From Cryptomeria japonica (lineage: Eukaryota; Streptophyta; Pinopsida; Cupressales; Cupressaceae): DNA of 64,000 nt. Position 1 is the stretch's first letter. Every line of letters starts with the position of its first letter. The position numbers were made by a program, and so were the translations under genes. The notes below the pieces were generated by a model. It worked only from the letters and a program-made list of their open reading frames with translations. It searched no databases and was not told where the DNA came from. Shown here in pieces: positions 46,655-58,196 of this stretch. The stretch spans positions 19,860,547 to 19,924,546 of the forward strand of contig NC_081405.1 in assembly GCF_030272615.1 (NCBI RefSeq). The letters run 5' to 3'.

Positions 46655-48128
46655 TGTGTGCGAGAAAAGCGGGTCAATGAAACTTAAAATGCGAAAATGT
46701 GATCTCAAAGAGCTGGTTCACACACCCACATGACTTCTTGGTGCAAGTTATGGAGTCATGAAGAATGACTCAACTTCCCAAGGTAGGTTCCATGGTTCTC
46801 TATCTCACAAGGTCCCTCAAGCCAATGCCTTTTCTCTCAGATCACTAAGCAAAGTGGCTTAGGGATGTCGAATGCAAGAATGAGGGATGTTTTAGATTAA
46901 TTTTACCATGAAATACATCCTATATATGCATGATTCTACAAATGAAGTAAACTAGATTATAAGATGACAAGGTTAGTAACAATACTATCCTAACATAATT
47001 TACTAGTTAATGATTTAAGCTAATGATAAAGGAAATAGTCTAAAATTCTTATTAGATTAATTCCTATTACAAAGAGAAGCTAGATGTATTTGATAATTTT
47101 GAGCATAAATGAGATACTAAAATCTTGTCTGGATCCCTAAAATGGGGGAATGAGAGCTCTATTTATAGTGAAAATAGGGCAATGGATGGTCAAGATTGAA
47201 GGAGTTAATCAAGGGTCGGGATTGAAAGCTATCAATCCATGTTTACAATTTTCACCAATGAAATGGTGACAATTGTCAACATAAGACTGCTTGAGAGGAG
47301 ATGAAAGAAGCATTAAATGCTTGAGAAGACGTCTTGGTTACCTTAGAAGGTAAGGGTTAAGGTTAGGTTAGGGTTATCCAGTGGATAAAGCTTTTACCCA
47401 AGGGATAAACTCTTGTGCAAAGGTTAAAGGGATAACCATGGTCAAAGCAATGAATGCTTGATAAGACCCCTGGGTTAGATGAGGGTTAAGTTAGTCAAAA
47501 AGTCTCTAACCATGCCACTAAGGGTTAGTTAACCATTAATGGTTTGAAGACTTTGGGGACAAATTTGTAAGAGTCCTTCCAAATTTGGGGGTATTCAATC
47601 AAGTTGGCTTGTTGAAGGCATAAAGGCTTTTAATGCCTTTTGGAGACTTTACTCCAAATTTGAGAAGTGACCTCCTCAAATTTAGGGAAAAGGGATAATG
47701 GATGGGTTTAGGTTAATTGATTAGGATTAGATGGGTTCTAGGAGAAATTAGGAATAGGGTTAGGATGCAAGTGGGGGATGTAGGAAAATGCAAGTGGATG
47801 AGGGATAATAGGATTAAAATAAATTGTTTTATTTCAATTTGGTTGAAAATTAGGAAATTAAATAAATTAGATTTATTCAAGTTGGGGTAAACTATTAATT
47901 AAATGTAAATTTAATTAAAAGTAAGAAGGGATTTAATTAAATAAAATGATTTATTCAATTAAATGATGTAAAAGGCTTAAGTGAATTTAACTAAATAAAT
48001 TGAATAATTTATTTAATATAGAAGAATGTGGATGATTTAATTAAATTAGATTTAACTAAATAGAGGAATGAGAATGAAATGAACATTGAATATTCATTTA
48101 GGAATATGGTCATTTTTATACGTCTACA
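46655..48128 (-). repeat. E3 5' LTR
   Basis: 1474 bp, TG...CA, pairs with 29999-31475. TATA box on the minus strand at 47160-47167. GTAGG (48129-48133) follows as the right-hand TSD. Differences from the 3' LTR concentrate in the first ~270 bases of plus coordinates (the U5 side). Confidence 0.95.
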
Positions 48129-48275
48129 GTAGGTACCCCACTTCGAGATACACTCAAAGAGATACATTACTTGGCCAAGGAGGCCAAGTATTACCGATGT
48201 TTTTAATGAGGTTTTGGTCCCTCGAGATCAGAGAGCACCTAGCTACGATGCAGTTGCATCCACCCGATCTAGACA
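48129..48275 (+). pseudogene. E2 antisense PMD gene, middle part of coiled coil
   Basis: Continues 27345-29998 after E3. It reads PLRDTLKEIHYLAKEAKYYR, matching the DTLRELALRDKEAEYY segment of E3. A frameshift follows near 48200, then LVPRDQRAPSYDAVAS. C2 has inserted at its end (AGACA, 48271-48275). Confidence 0.85.
48271..48275. repeat. Target-site duplication of C2 (left, AGACA)
   Basis: AGACA here and at 54914-54918 flank C2 exactly. Confidence 0.93.
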
Positions 48276-48935
48276 TGTTAAATTCTGTGAGAAGCCAGAA
48301 TTGAGCCAGGATCTGATGTCGGTCATAGATCACATGCAACTCCAAGCAACGGATGATCAAAGATCAAAATAGCTGAATGAAGATAAATCTGATATGAGAG
48401 AAAAATAGAAATAAAGAAGAGAATTTAGAGAAGACTCTCACCGAGCTATCACTTAACTTGTGAAGGTGAGAGTATATTGCTTATTATATAGAAAAATAAT
48501 AGCATATACAACCAAGAGGTGCATTAAATCCCACCTCCATAAAAAGTGGGAGGTTTTACCTACTACCCCATAAAAGGTGGGAGGTTTTTACCTACTTGGT
48601 AAATGTCAAAATATGTGGCATAACCTCCTTACATGAAAACAAAAAAGGAGTTATAAGAGGTGGCACATAAGGCCAAAAGAGGGTGAGAAACCCAACTACC
48701 CCATAACCCACTTAGGAAATGACAAAATAGTGGTTATGAGAGGTGGCACAACAAGCCAAAAGAGGGTGTGTAACTCAACTACCCATGTGAGGTGGAGAGT
48801 TACACATGTAGCTAATGTATTCCGCCACGTGTCCTCATATTAACCACACCTAATAACCTAAGCAAGCTTAATAATATATGTGTAGGAAAAATAAATACCC
48901 CCTAACATAAGGAAAATAAAAAACCTACACTAACA
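48276..48935 (-). repeat. C2 3' LTR
   Basis: 660 bp, pairs with 54254-54913. It reads TGTTAAATTC at the plus-strand left end and CACTAACA at the right. Confidence 0.97.
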
Positions 48936-48948
48936 CCCCCCCTTAAGC
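48936..48948 (-). other. C2 polypurine tract
   Basis: TTAAGGGGGG on the minus strand, immediately before the 3' LTR. Confidence 0.88.
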
Positions 48949-49088
48949 GTAGCTTAGGTGGGTGAAAAGATGGGTCCTGGCAAATGAGGCCATGTTAGGT
49001 ACCCATGTACATAAATATCCCCCCCAAAAGAAGAAGCCCCCATAAGAGGAATAGACCCCCCCTAAATAGAGAGAGAAAGAATGAAGGA

Positions 49089-52000
49089 CTAAGAAGCCCC
49101 TCTTGAAGTAGACACCTTTTGCATCCCAAGCAAAGATCGCAAATGAAGGAACTTGCTTTCAGTGAAAGGTTTGGTGAAGATGTCCGCAGTTTGCTCCAAT
49201 GTAGAACAATACTTAAGATCAATGATGCCTTCCTGAATGAGCTCCCGAATATAGTGCATATGTATCTCAATGTGTTTCGTCCTCTGATGATGAACTGGAT
49301 TTCTTGAGATCTGTATAGCACTCTGATTATCACAAAAGATGATGGTAGGCTTTCTGACTGGAATACCAAACTCAGTAAGAATATTTTGAAGCCAAATAGC
49401 CTCAGTGGTGGCATTGACTGCCCCTCGATACTCGGCCTCTGTCGATGAAAGAGCAATTACAGACTGCTTCTTGCTCGACCAACAAACTGGACCAGAACCA
49501 AGTGAGAAGCAATACCCAGAAGTAGACTTGCGATCCTGAGAATCACCTGCCCAATCTGAATCCGTATATCCTACCAAGTCAATATCCACACCTGCTACAT
49601 ACTGAATTCCATAATTGTGAGTACCCTGAATGTAGTGGAGGATCCGCTTAGCTGCTTTCCAATGCAACTCATGTGGCTCCTGCATGAATCTAGAGACCAT
49701 GCCCACAGCATAAGAAATGTCGAGTCTCGTATGAGTCAAATAAATGAGGCTTCCAACAAGCTGTCGATATAAAGTGCCATCAACCAAGGGTGAAGAGCAC
49801 TTAGCCTCAAGTTTGACCCCTGACAAAAATGGAGTAGGTGCAGGCTTACAATCAGCCATGTGAAATCTGGAGAGCATATCAAGTGCATACTTGGGTTGTC
49901 CAAGGAAGATTCCTGAAGATGATTGAGTGATCTCAATTCCCAAGAAGTAATGCAGAAGACCCAAGTCTGACATCAAAAATCTATCATGTAGAGCAATTTT
50001 CACTGCTTTGATGGTGGATGAGTGACTCCCTGTGAGTAACAAGTCATCAACATAGAGAACTAGAAATGTGAGAGTTTCATCTTGTTGCAGAATGTATACG
50101 TTCGGATCAGAATGGCACCGAGTGAAACCAACTGTCAGAAGAAATGAGTCCATCTTGGCATACCAAGCTCGAGGAGCCTGTTTAAGGCCATAGAGAGACT
50201 TTCGAAGTCGACACACAAGTGAAGGATCCTGAACAAACCCCTGTGGTTGCTCCATGTAGATTTCCTCCTGAAGATCACCATGAAGAAATGCACTCTTCAC
50301 ATCCATCTGATGAACTTCCCAACGATGGGCTGCAGCTATAGCAAGAACAAGTCGGATGGAATTCATCTTAGCAACGGGAGCAAAAGTCTCAAAGTAATCA
50401 ACCCCTGGAACTTGGGAAAAACCTTTTGCTACCAAGCGAGCCTTATACTTATCAACCGACCCATCCACTGCAAATTTTGTTCGATAGATCCACTTGCATC
50501 GAACAAGTTTCCTTCCCTTAGGAAGAGGAACTAAATCCCATGTGTGATTCCTTTCCAAGGAATTGAACTCTTCTTGCATTGCAGCATCCCACTCAGGAAC
50601 ACCTGAAGCTTCTCAAAAGGACTGTGGATCAGAAGCTGAAGCAATGAAGAGATGTGGAGCTTGCTGAAATTGTGACCTTGTTCTTCTAATATCTAATGGA
50701 TCACCAAGCCAATCTCCTGCTGACTCAAATGTTTGTTGAGCCCAAAGAGGCACTGAGGCTGGAGAGTCTGGGGGAGAATCATCAACCTCTGAATGATGAC
50801 TATGAGAGGAATATGAATCCTCATCATCACTGTCACCATCTGAAGTAGAGGAAGAAGACTCCTCATCAAGATTAGGAGGATTAAGATCCTCTGAAGAACT
50901 GTCATCATAATGCAATTTCTCCAATGTGATAGTGGATGGAGAAGTGGTATGAGAAGAACTAGAAGAACTCTCCTCAAAACGAACACTCCTCTCAATGAAC
51001 AACTCATGAGTAGTGGGATGGAGAAGCCTATACCCTTTAACATCATCTGGGTATCCAACAAATATGCAAGGATTACTCTGCAGATCCATAGCCTTGCGTT
51101 TTTCAGCTGCAATGTGGGCCCATGCAAGAGAACCAAACACTCTAAAGTGTTTAACTGTGGGTTTTCGACCAGTCCAAGCTTGAAAGGGAGTTGCCCCCTT
51201 CACAGCTTTATGAGGAACTCGATTCTGGATGTAACATGCACAGTTGATGGCCTCTGCCCAATACTGAGGTGCCAAAGACTTGGAGTGAATCATACAATTA
51301 GCCATCTCCTTCAAGGACCTATTCTTTCGTTCTGCTACACCATTTTGTTGAGGACTGTATGGAACTGTGTGCTGCATGTTGATACCTTCTAAAGCACAAA
51401 ACTGTTCAAACTGATTATTAACATATGCACCCCCATTATCTGTACGCAGAATCTTGATGAACTTCCCAGATTGTTTCTCTGCAAAAGCTTTGAAATCTAG
51501 AAAATTTTCAAAGACTTCAAACTTTTGTTTGAGAAAGTAAACCCATGTATATCTGGATAAGTCATCAATAAATGTCAAGACATATCTAGCCTTACTAAAA
51601 GATGGTTGTGGAAATGGTCCTGCCAAGTCACTATGTACCAACTCCAATAGTTGTGTAGCTCTCCAAGCTTTACCTTTATCATACTTCTCCTCTGGATGCT
51701 TACCAAGAATGCACCCCTGGAAAACTCCATCAGAAAATCGAATAGAAGGCAACCTTGAAACCATTTCTTGTTGACTGAGTTGTTGCAAGTAACGGTAGTT
51801 CAAGTGGCCAAACCATTGATGCCACAAACAACTCACCTCATCTGCATGAGTGAGTAAAACTGTCGAAGGAGAGTCAGGAACAAAGTGAGAAAACTGATAT
51901 AATCTAGAATGATGATCTGCTTTTCCCACAACAACAGTAGACCCATTATGCATTTCGCTAATTACCACTGCATCTGATGTGAACTCAACTCGCTTGCCAG

Positions 52001-53213
52001 AACCAGTGTGAGTGATCTGATAAACAGATAGGAGATTAGTTGATAAAGATGGAACACAAAGGACATCTTCAAATGTTCCTTCACCCACATCAACAGACCC
52101 TCTCCCATGCACTTCAACAGGAGTGTCATCACCCATTAGGATGGAAGGCATAGAACATGGCTCTAAAGATGTGAAATCATCTTCTGAAGAAGCCATGTGG
52201 TGTGAAGCACCTGAGTCAATTATCCAAGAATTTGATTGTGAAGCAATAGCAACTAGGGCCTTACCCTTTCCTTTCCCCTTACTCTTATCTATGTCCTTAG
52301 AAGATCCTTCTAATGAACTTTGTTTGACTGAATCAGGAACCTTGATATTATTCTTTTCAAGAAGATTTGAAAGGTGATCAATTTGTTTCCTTAAACACTT
52401 ATGTTCATCATGACCAGGCCTCTTACAATAAGAACACTTGACCTTCTCCTTCTTAGGTTGTTCACCTTTTGATGAAGAGGTCTCATTGTCTGCTTTTGAA
52501 GTAGCAGATTTCTGATCTTTCTTCTTCTCTCCTTGGTTCTTTTGTTTCTTATCTTGCTTACTAGACCCTTTATGTTCTTTTGTGCCTTGATTTACAACTA
52601 AGGCATGTGACTTAGAGGGCTTTATTGTACCCATTTGAACCAATTTGTCCTGCTCCCTAGTGAGTTCTGCAGCAAAATCATCTAAAGAAGGCATTTTGAA
52701 TGTGGTACCTAGGGCACATTTGGTAGCATAGAATGTAGAAACAAACACTGAATAGTTAGGACCAAGCTTAGAAAGAATACTCAAGATCAGTTGCTTATCA
52801 TCTTTCTTAGTTCCACACTGTTCCAACTGCAATCTTATAGACTTAAGTTTAGTGAAGAAGTCTTGTATAGTATCAAAATTGGTTGGATTCAACCCCATGA
52901 GTTCATTCTCCAATTGATGACCTCTTAGTTCATCCTGCTTACCAAAGAGGTTTCCCAAAGTAGTCCATACTGCATTTGGTGTAGTAGCAGATTCAATGTG
53001 AAAAAGAAGCTCAGGAGAGACTGACATGCATAATGTACCAAAAGCTTCATCACATTTATTAAACCATTTAATCTTTTCTGCAGCATCTTGAGGTTCAGTT
53101 TCAAGTCCCATAGTAACACGATGATATCCATGTCTTTTCAGATATATTATCATCTTAGATTTCCATTCAAAGTAATTATATGGTGTTAAAAGTGGAACTG
53201 TAGATGCATCCAT
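49089..53213 (-). pseudogene. C2 copia gag-pol polyprotein, one in-frame TGA
   Basis: One frame of about 1374 codons, the usual length for a copia polyprotein, interrupted only by TGA at 50613-50615 between integrase and RT. Gag spans residues 1-240. Zinc knuckle CSYCKRPGHDEHKC is at 260-273 and protease DSGASHHM at 333-340. The pre-integrase block keeps WHQWFGHLN, but its first Cys appears as Phe (VFQGCILGK). Integrase acids D529, D592 and E628 show exact D-D35E spacing. After the TGA follow RT (QMDVKSAFLHGD, LYVDDLLLTG) and RNase H (YTDSDWAGD, SSTEAEYRG, CDNQSAIQI). A CGA to TGA change would explain the stop. The start Met is MDASTVPLLTPYNYFEWK, typical of the family. Confidence 0.96.
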
Positions 53214-54240
53214 GATAGCAGAAAAGAAGATTGCAAAGAGTCAAGAAGAGTGCAAGAAAGAAGACACAAGAGACACCCCCCCTTTTCACTAGTCTTTGAA
53301 ATCACCCCCCCCAAATATTACAAGGTTGGCACTTTATAATTAGTGCATTTACAAGGCTTTTATCAGATTACAATGCTTTCTAAGGCTTTAATGGCCAAAA
53401 TAGAAAGTTTAAATATATATAAATTTAACACAAAATCTGAAAAAATTAGCCTTATTGCTGCTCAATGTATCTTAATACCTTTCCAACAACTATTCATTTT
53501 TGTAAAATAGAGTTGTGAGAAGAAAGATATGATCTATAGAAGGGAAAAAAACATGCAGCTGATTCAACCTGCAATATCTAAAAAAGAAGGGTAGAATATT
53601 TCAATAAGACCTGCAATTATTAAGAGTGCTCATTTTCAGCTTTCTGTCAAGTACTCATTTGCAAAAGACTGACACCCGAGGCAAAAGTTATGCAACTTTT
53701 AAGAAAGGTTGCTGAATTTCCCTGATAGAAAAATGACTTAAGCCTTGTTGAAACTCGATTTCTGCAAAAATTATTAATTTTCTAAAAAAACCTTCCAAAA
53801 CCCAGAAGTTTTTCAATGCTGGGAACAAAACCCAGAAATCTTTTTTTCTGAAAATAAACGGAGGTTAGAACACTAGGGCCGAAATGAAAACAGCTATAGT
53901 AAAATATTTCACTCTGATTTTTTTTTACTGTGTTCTCCAAACTCTGAATTTGGTGAAATAAAAGTCACTTATGATTTTCACAAGCCTTCTGGACACTCTA
54001 GAAATGCTAAAGAAGTCTCCAATATTACCAAAAATGCTGCAATCACCCAGATCTCAAAGAACACATATATAAAACCAGATTTAACTAGAAGCTTATTTTC
54101 CTTTAAACTGTTCTGATTCTCCAGATCACACAAAAATGTAGGAGAAGAGCATACTTGGTTTTTAAGAAAAATATTAGCTATCTAACAATCTCAAATCTCT
54201 CAAATAAATCAGAAAAGCAATGAGCTATACCAGACAACCT
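53214..54240 (-). other. C2 untranslated leader
   Basis: About 1 kb between primer site and gag ATG, non-coding on inspection. CCCCCCTTTTCAC and CACCCCCCCC runs lie near the gag start. Confidence 0.7.
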
Positions 54241-54253
54241 GGCTCTGATACCA
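54241..54253 (-). other. C2 primer-binding site
   Basis: TGGTATCAGAGCC on the minus strand, directly touching the 5' LTR; complementary to initiator tRNA-Met. Confidence 0.95.
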
Positions 54254-54913
54254 TGTTAAATTCTGTGAGAAGCCAGAATTGAGCCAGGATCTGATGTCGG
54301 TCATAGATCACATGCAACTCCAAGCAACGGATGATCGAAGATCAAAATAGCTGAATGAAGATAAATCTGATATGAGAGAAAAATAGAAATAAAGAAGAGA
54401 ATTTAGAGAAGACTCTCACCGAGCTATCACTTAACTTGTGAAGGTGAGAGTATATTGCTTATTATATAGAAAAATAATAGCATATACAACCAAGAGGTGC
54501 ATTAACTCCCACCTCCATAAAAAGTGGGAGGTTTTACCTACTACCCCATAAAAGGTGGGAGGTTTTTACCTACTTGGTAAATGTCAAAATATGTGGCATA
54601 ACCTCCTTACATGAAAACAAAAAAGGAGTTATAAGAGGTGGCACATAAGGCCAAAAGAGGGTGAGAAACCCAACTACCCCATAACCCACTTAGGAAATGA
54701 CAAAATAGTGGTTATGAGAGGTGGCACAACAAGCCAAAAGAGGGTGTGTAACTCAACTACCCATGTGAGGTGGAGAGTTACACATGTAGCTAATGTATTC
54801 CGCCACGTGTCCTCATATTAACCACACCTAATAACCTAAGCAAGCTTAATAATATATGTGTAGGAAAAATAAATACCCCCTAACATAAGGAAAATAAAAA
54901 ACCTACACTAACA
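54254..54913 (-). repeat. C2 5' LTR
   Basis: 660 bp. A TATATAAT box on the minus strand at about 54461-54468 is a plausible promoter. Confidence 0.97.
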
Positions 54914-55042
54914 AGACACAGTCATACCAAGACAGAGAGTAGAGGTGTGACAGAACCTATACGACTCAATCCTCCTAGTGGAGACCCAAGAGTAGGGACA
55001 TCTGTCACGAGACCTTCTGCCTCTAGAGATAGTCATACTTGA
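54914..55042 (+). pseudogene. E2 antisense PMD gene, C-terminal end
   Basis: Continues 48129-48275 after C2: SHTKTESRGVTEPIRL, then PRVGTSVTRPSASRDSHT and TGA at 55040-55042. E3 has the same tail (ESRGVTGP, GVGTSAARLP, GDSHT, TGA), so the C-terminus is conserved between the two elements. Confidence 0.85.
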
Positions 55043-56543
55043 TTGTCCCATTTTGTGATACAGATTACCTTTGATGTACTCATATACAGACATGATATTT
55101 ATTTGTATATTTTGACCTTGTTTTGAGATTATATGAGACCTGACAACAATTTTCCCTTGATCCACATTGTGATGTTCTATGATGTTGATTGATATAATGA
55201 GTTCTATCTTATGATGATTTATGATTTTTTTATGATGATGTATTGAGCATATGTATGGATGCAATGGATGTTATTTATAGGATGATGGTTATCTATATGT
55301 TTTGAAGGTGATATATGCTTACCTGATAAAAAAAATGTCGATATGGTGATGATGATGATAAATGCATTTATGTGATGGGTAAACATAGGATATGATGATA
55401 ATAATGATGATAATGATGATGAATGCAACTATATGTATGAATGAATGAAACTAAATGCACTAATGATCAGTTTGATTGTGTCTCGTTGTGATTCCTTTTA
55501 GCCAATTGTTTGCGCCCTTTTTGTCATCACTGAGCTTTTGAAATGTTGGAAGTTAATACAAACATCAATGGTATAATTGAACCATGATGACCTGAGTATA
55601 ACTTACATGATTTTTGATATTGCAAAATGACACAAGTGTCGAGGTATAATTGAACCACGATGACCTGAGTGTTGTTTGCATAAAACAAATAAGGGTTAAC
55701 CATTTTTATGTGCAAAAATGCAAAATGTCTTCAATGATATGTTTCCAATCACGTCTCGAGACAAATTTGCATCACATGAACGATTGCCTCATAGATAGTA
55801 AACCAAATAAAATATCAAAATCCTTCTTTGCTTCTCTAGCTCAATGCATTCTTGAGTTGCTCAGGAGATCTAATAATTCAAAAATCAAGATACAAACAAT
55901 CAAACTTCATGCTAAGAGTAAACAAATCATGATTTAGAAGAGATCATCCATCATTTTCTGTTTTCATGTTAATTCTGATAGTGATTTTAATTTTAAGTCT
56001 AATGGTTAGTTTTGATGTTTGTCATTGTGGTATGCCTTGATCCTTTATTGTTTTAATTATGTCTATGTGATGAAAATTTAAAGCAGAATGCCCCCACTGA
56101 GATCAGGATTTTGCCCCTAGCTATGGACACTTCTTTCAATGTGGATATATACACTGATCACCAAGCCATGGTGAGAGATTTATGCGGCTGTTTGGATAAT
56201 CAAGGATAGTGACTACGCTAAGTGTGTCCAAGATTTTGTTGTGTTTACAAAAGTTTTGTGATGGCCATAGGCTTAGTGCGAATGGATGAAAAAAGATATG
56301 ATATGGGTACATATAGATGGAAGAGCCAATTTATCACAAATAGCGTATGTTACCAGGTTTTCACTACTTATTTTTAATGCACTTTTTTATTTTTTTATTT
56401 TTTTTTTAATTTTTTAATTTTCATTTTAATTTTTTATCTTTTTCTTGATTTTTTGAATTTATTTTTTTGATTTGTTGTCTTTTTCTTGATTTTTTGAATT
56501 TTATTTTTTTTGGATTTTTTCCCTTATCCATGCATTGGATAAC
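55043..56543 (-). other. E2 convergent region between PMD and pol 3' ends
   Basis: Counterpart of E3 35102-36396. It has GATGAT repeats (55200-55440), the twice-repeated 27-base word starting GGTATAATTGAACC (55570-55596 and 55643-55669, again 73 apart), GATCACCAAGCCATGGTGAGAG near 56156 and a long T-rich tract at 56370-56520. No gene is supported. Confidence 0.7.
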
Positions 56544-57640
56544 TTAGGTGTAGAACTTTTTAAGATGCACACCATTGATAGGTTTATCAAACAAGTCCCC
56601 TTCTTGATGTAGATAACTGATATGCCCCCGATCCGTAAGCGGATATGATGACAAAAGGATCAAGCCAATTTGGTTCAAACTTGCCCTTCTTTTCCCGATC
56701 CTATTGATTGTGGGGATTTTATTTTAGTACCAAATCGCCGATTTGAAATGATCTTGTTTTTACCTTGTGATTGTAGCTCTGACACATGCATTGTTGATAT
56801 GCTTTCAGATGATCAAAAACACGTTGTCAGTACTCATCCAGCAACTCTAACTCTTGTAGTCTATTTACCCGATACTACTCATTTGGAATGAGTCCCTTTA
56901 GTTATAATCTGAGTGATGGAATCTCAACCTTAATAGGTATAATATCCTTTGATCCATACACAAGTGAGTATGGTGTTGCTCCTATAGGTGTGGGAATGCT
57001 AGTTCTATAGGCCGATAATGTTGGGTTGAGTTGAACATGCCAATCACGTCCAGCCTCGTTCACCGTTTTCTTGAGGATTCTCAAGATGGCTTTGTTTGAG
57101 GCCTCTGCTTGGTCATTCCCTTGTGGATAATATGGTGTAGAGAAACAATGTTGGATATGGAATCGTTCACACAACTCTTTCACATCTTGATTCTTGAAAG
57201 CTCTACCATTATCTGTGATAATGGAACTAGGAATGTCATGCCGACAAATGAGATAATTCAGGATAAAAGAGGATATTTGCTTGTCGGTAACAATAGTCAA
57301 TGGGATGACCTCTATCCATTGTGTAAAATACTCAATGAGTGTGATGATAAACTTATGTCCATTTGATGAGGAAGGATGAATCTTTCCCACTAGGTCGAGT
57401 CCCCATTGACAAAATGACCATGATGTGGTGAACAGTTGCAGCTCCTGTGTTGGTGCATGTATAAGATTGCCATGAATTTGGCATTTTGAACATTTTTTGG
57501 CAAACTGATATGATTATTTTTCCATGGTCGGCCAATAATAGCCCATCCTTAGAAGTTTCTTGGCGAGAGTAGGACCACTTGAATGTGTGCCACAAATACC
57601 TTCGTGAAGTTCATGCAAGGTGGTTTCAGATTCGTTACGA
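56544..57640 (-). pseudogene. E2 pol: integrase
   Basis: A 162-codon open stretch (56902-57390) holds a core with all three catalytic acids: WGLDLVGKIHPSSSNGHKF, SIITDNGRAFKN and GNDQAEASNKAIL, then the RTSIPTPIGATPYSLVYG block. Upstream, CSKCQIHG marks the zinc domain. The pol frame closes at TAA 56544-56546 (HLKKFYT) after frameshifts in the C-terminal part. Confidence 0.87.
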
Positions 57641-58196
57641 TCAAGACACTGAAGAAGAGTACCATCAAGACCTCGGTGGTAAAATGTGTCAGTGGTTAGG
57701 GTATAACGAGCTTCTTGACGAATAAAGTTACGTGTTTGGTTTCAAGATAGATCTAGTGGAATGATATTGTCTTTTAGGTAGGTGTAGATCTTTCCATAAA
57801 GGGGTGAGTCAGAACTGACTATGTGTCATTTGACTTGGGATTCATAATTGTCATAAGCAGGAGAAAATAGTTGTTCCACCAAGAACTCATAATGATTTTG
57901 TTTGTCTGGTATTTGCAGGAGTGAGGCAATGGTTGCCATGGCGTCCACAACTTTGTTGTTTACCATTGGAATCTGCTCAAATTTGATGTCCACAAAGTAC
58001 TTCTTGAAATCATCCACCATGCGCTTGTAAGGCATTAGCTTGTCGTCCTTTATTTGATAGTCATCATTAACCTGATTAATGACCAAGTGTGAGTCTCCAA
58101 AGACTTTCAACTCTGTGATCTTCCACTCAACAACCATCCTGGTGCCCGTGAGTAGAGATTTGTACTCAGTAATGTTATTTGTGCAAGGAAATGGGG
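57641..58196 (-). pseudogene. E2 pol: second RNase H, C-terminal part (cut by C3)
   Basis: Reads CTNNITEYKSLLTGTRMVVE, then KVFGDSHLVINQV with the catalytic Asp, KRMVDDFKKYF and VVDAMATIASLLQIPDK. C3 inserted between this part and its N-terminal part at 63041-63200. Joining the flanks gives a sequence collinear with E3. Confidence 0.87.

Larger units (their letters stand above)
29999..48128 (-). mobile_element. E3: complete Tat-lineage Ty3/gypsy element nested in E2
   Basis: About 18.1 kb, minus orientation, with both LTRs (29999-31475 and 46655-48128), TG...CA ends and a 5-base TSD (GTAGG). Sense order: LTR, primer site, leader, gag, protease, G-patch, RT, RNase H, second RNase H, integrase, convergent spacer, antisense PMD gene, polypurine tract, LTR. 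It has no nested insertion, so it is the best reference copy in the window. The LTRs differ by a few percent by eye. Gag and pol contain frameshifts and stops. It landed inside exon 2 of the E2 PMD gene. Confidence 0.96.
48276..54913 (-). mobile_element. C2: young full-length Ty1/copia element nested in E2
   Basis: About 6.6 kb, minus orientation, with 660 bp LTRs (48276-48935 and 54254-54913) that differ at only two positions by eye (0.3 percent). It has a TSD AGACA, a perfect tRNA-iMet primer site touching the 5' LTR, a polypurine tract and one gag-pol frame interrupted by a single TGA. It is the most recent insertion in the window, so closely related copies are probably active or were until recently. 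Confidence 0.97.

Noticed and set aside
50247-51392. Plus-strand ORFs across C2
   Set aside because: Complement of RT and integrase coding sequence; no domain.
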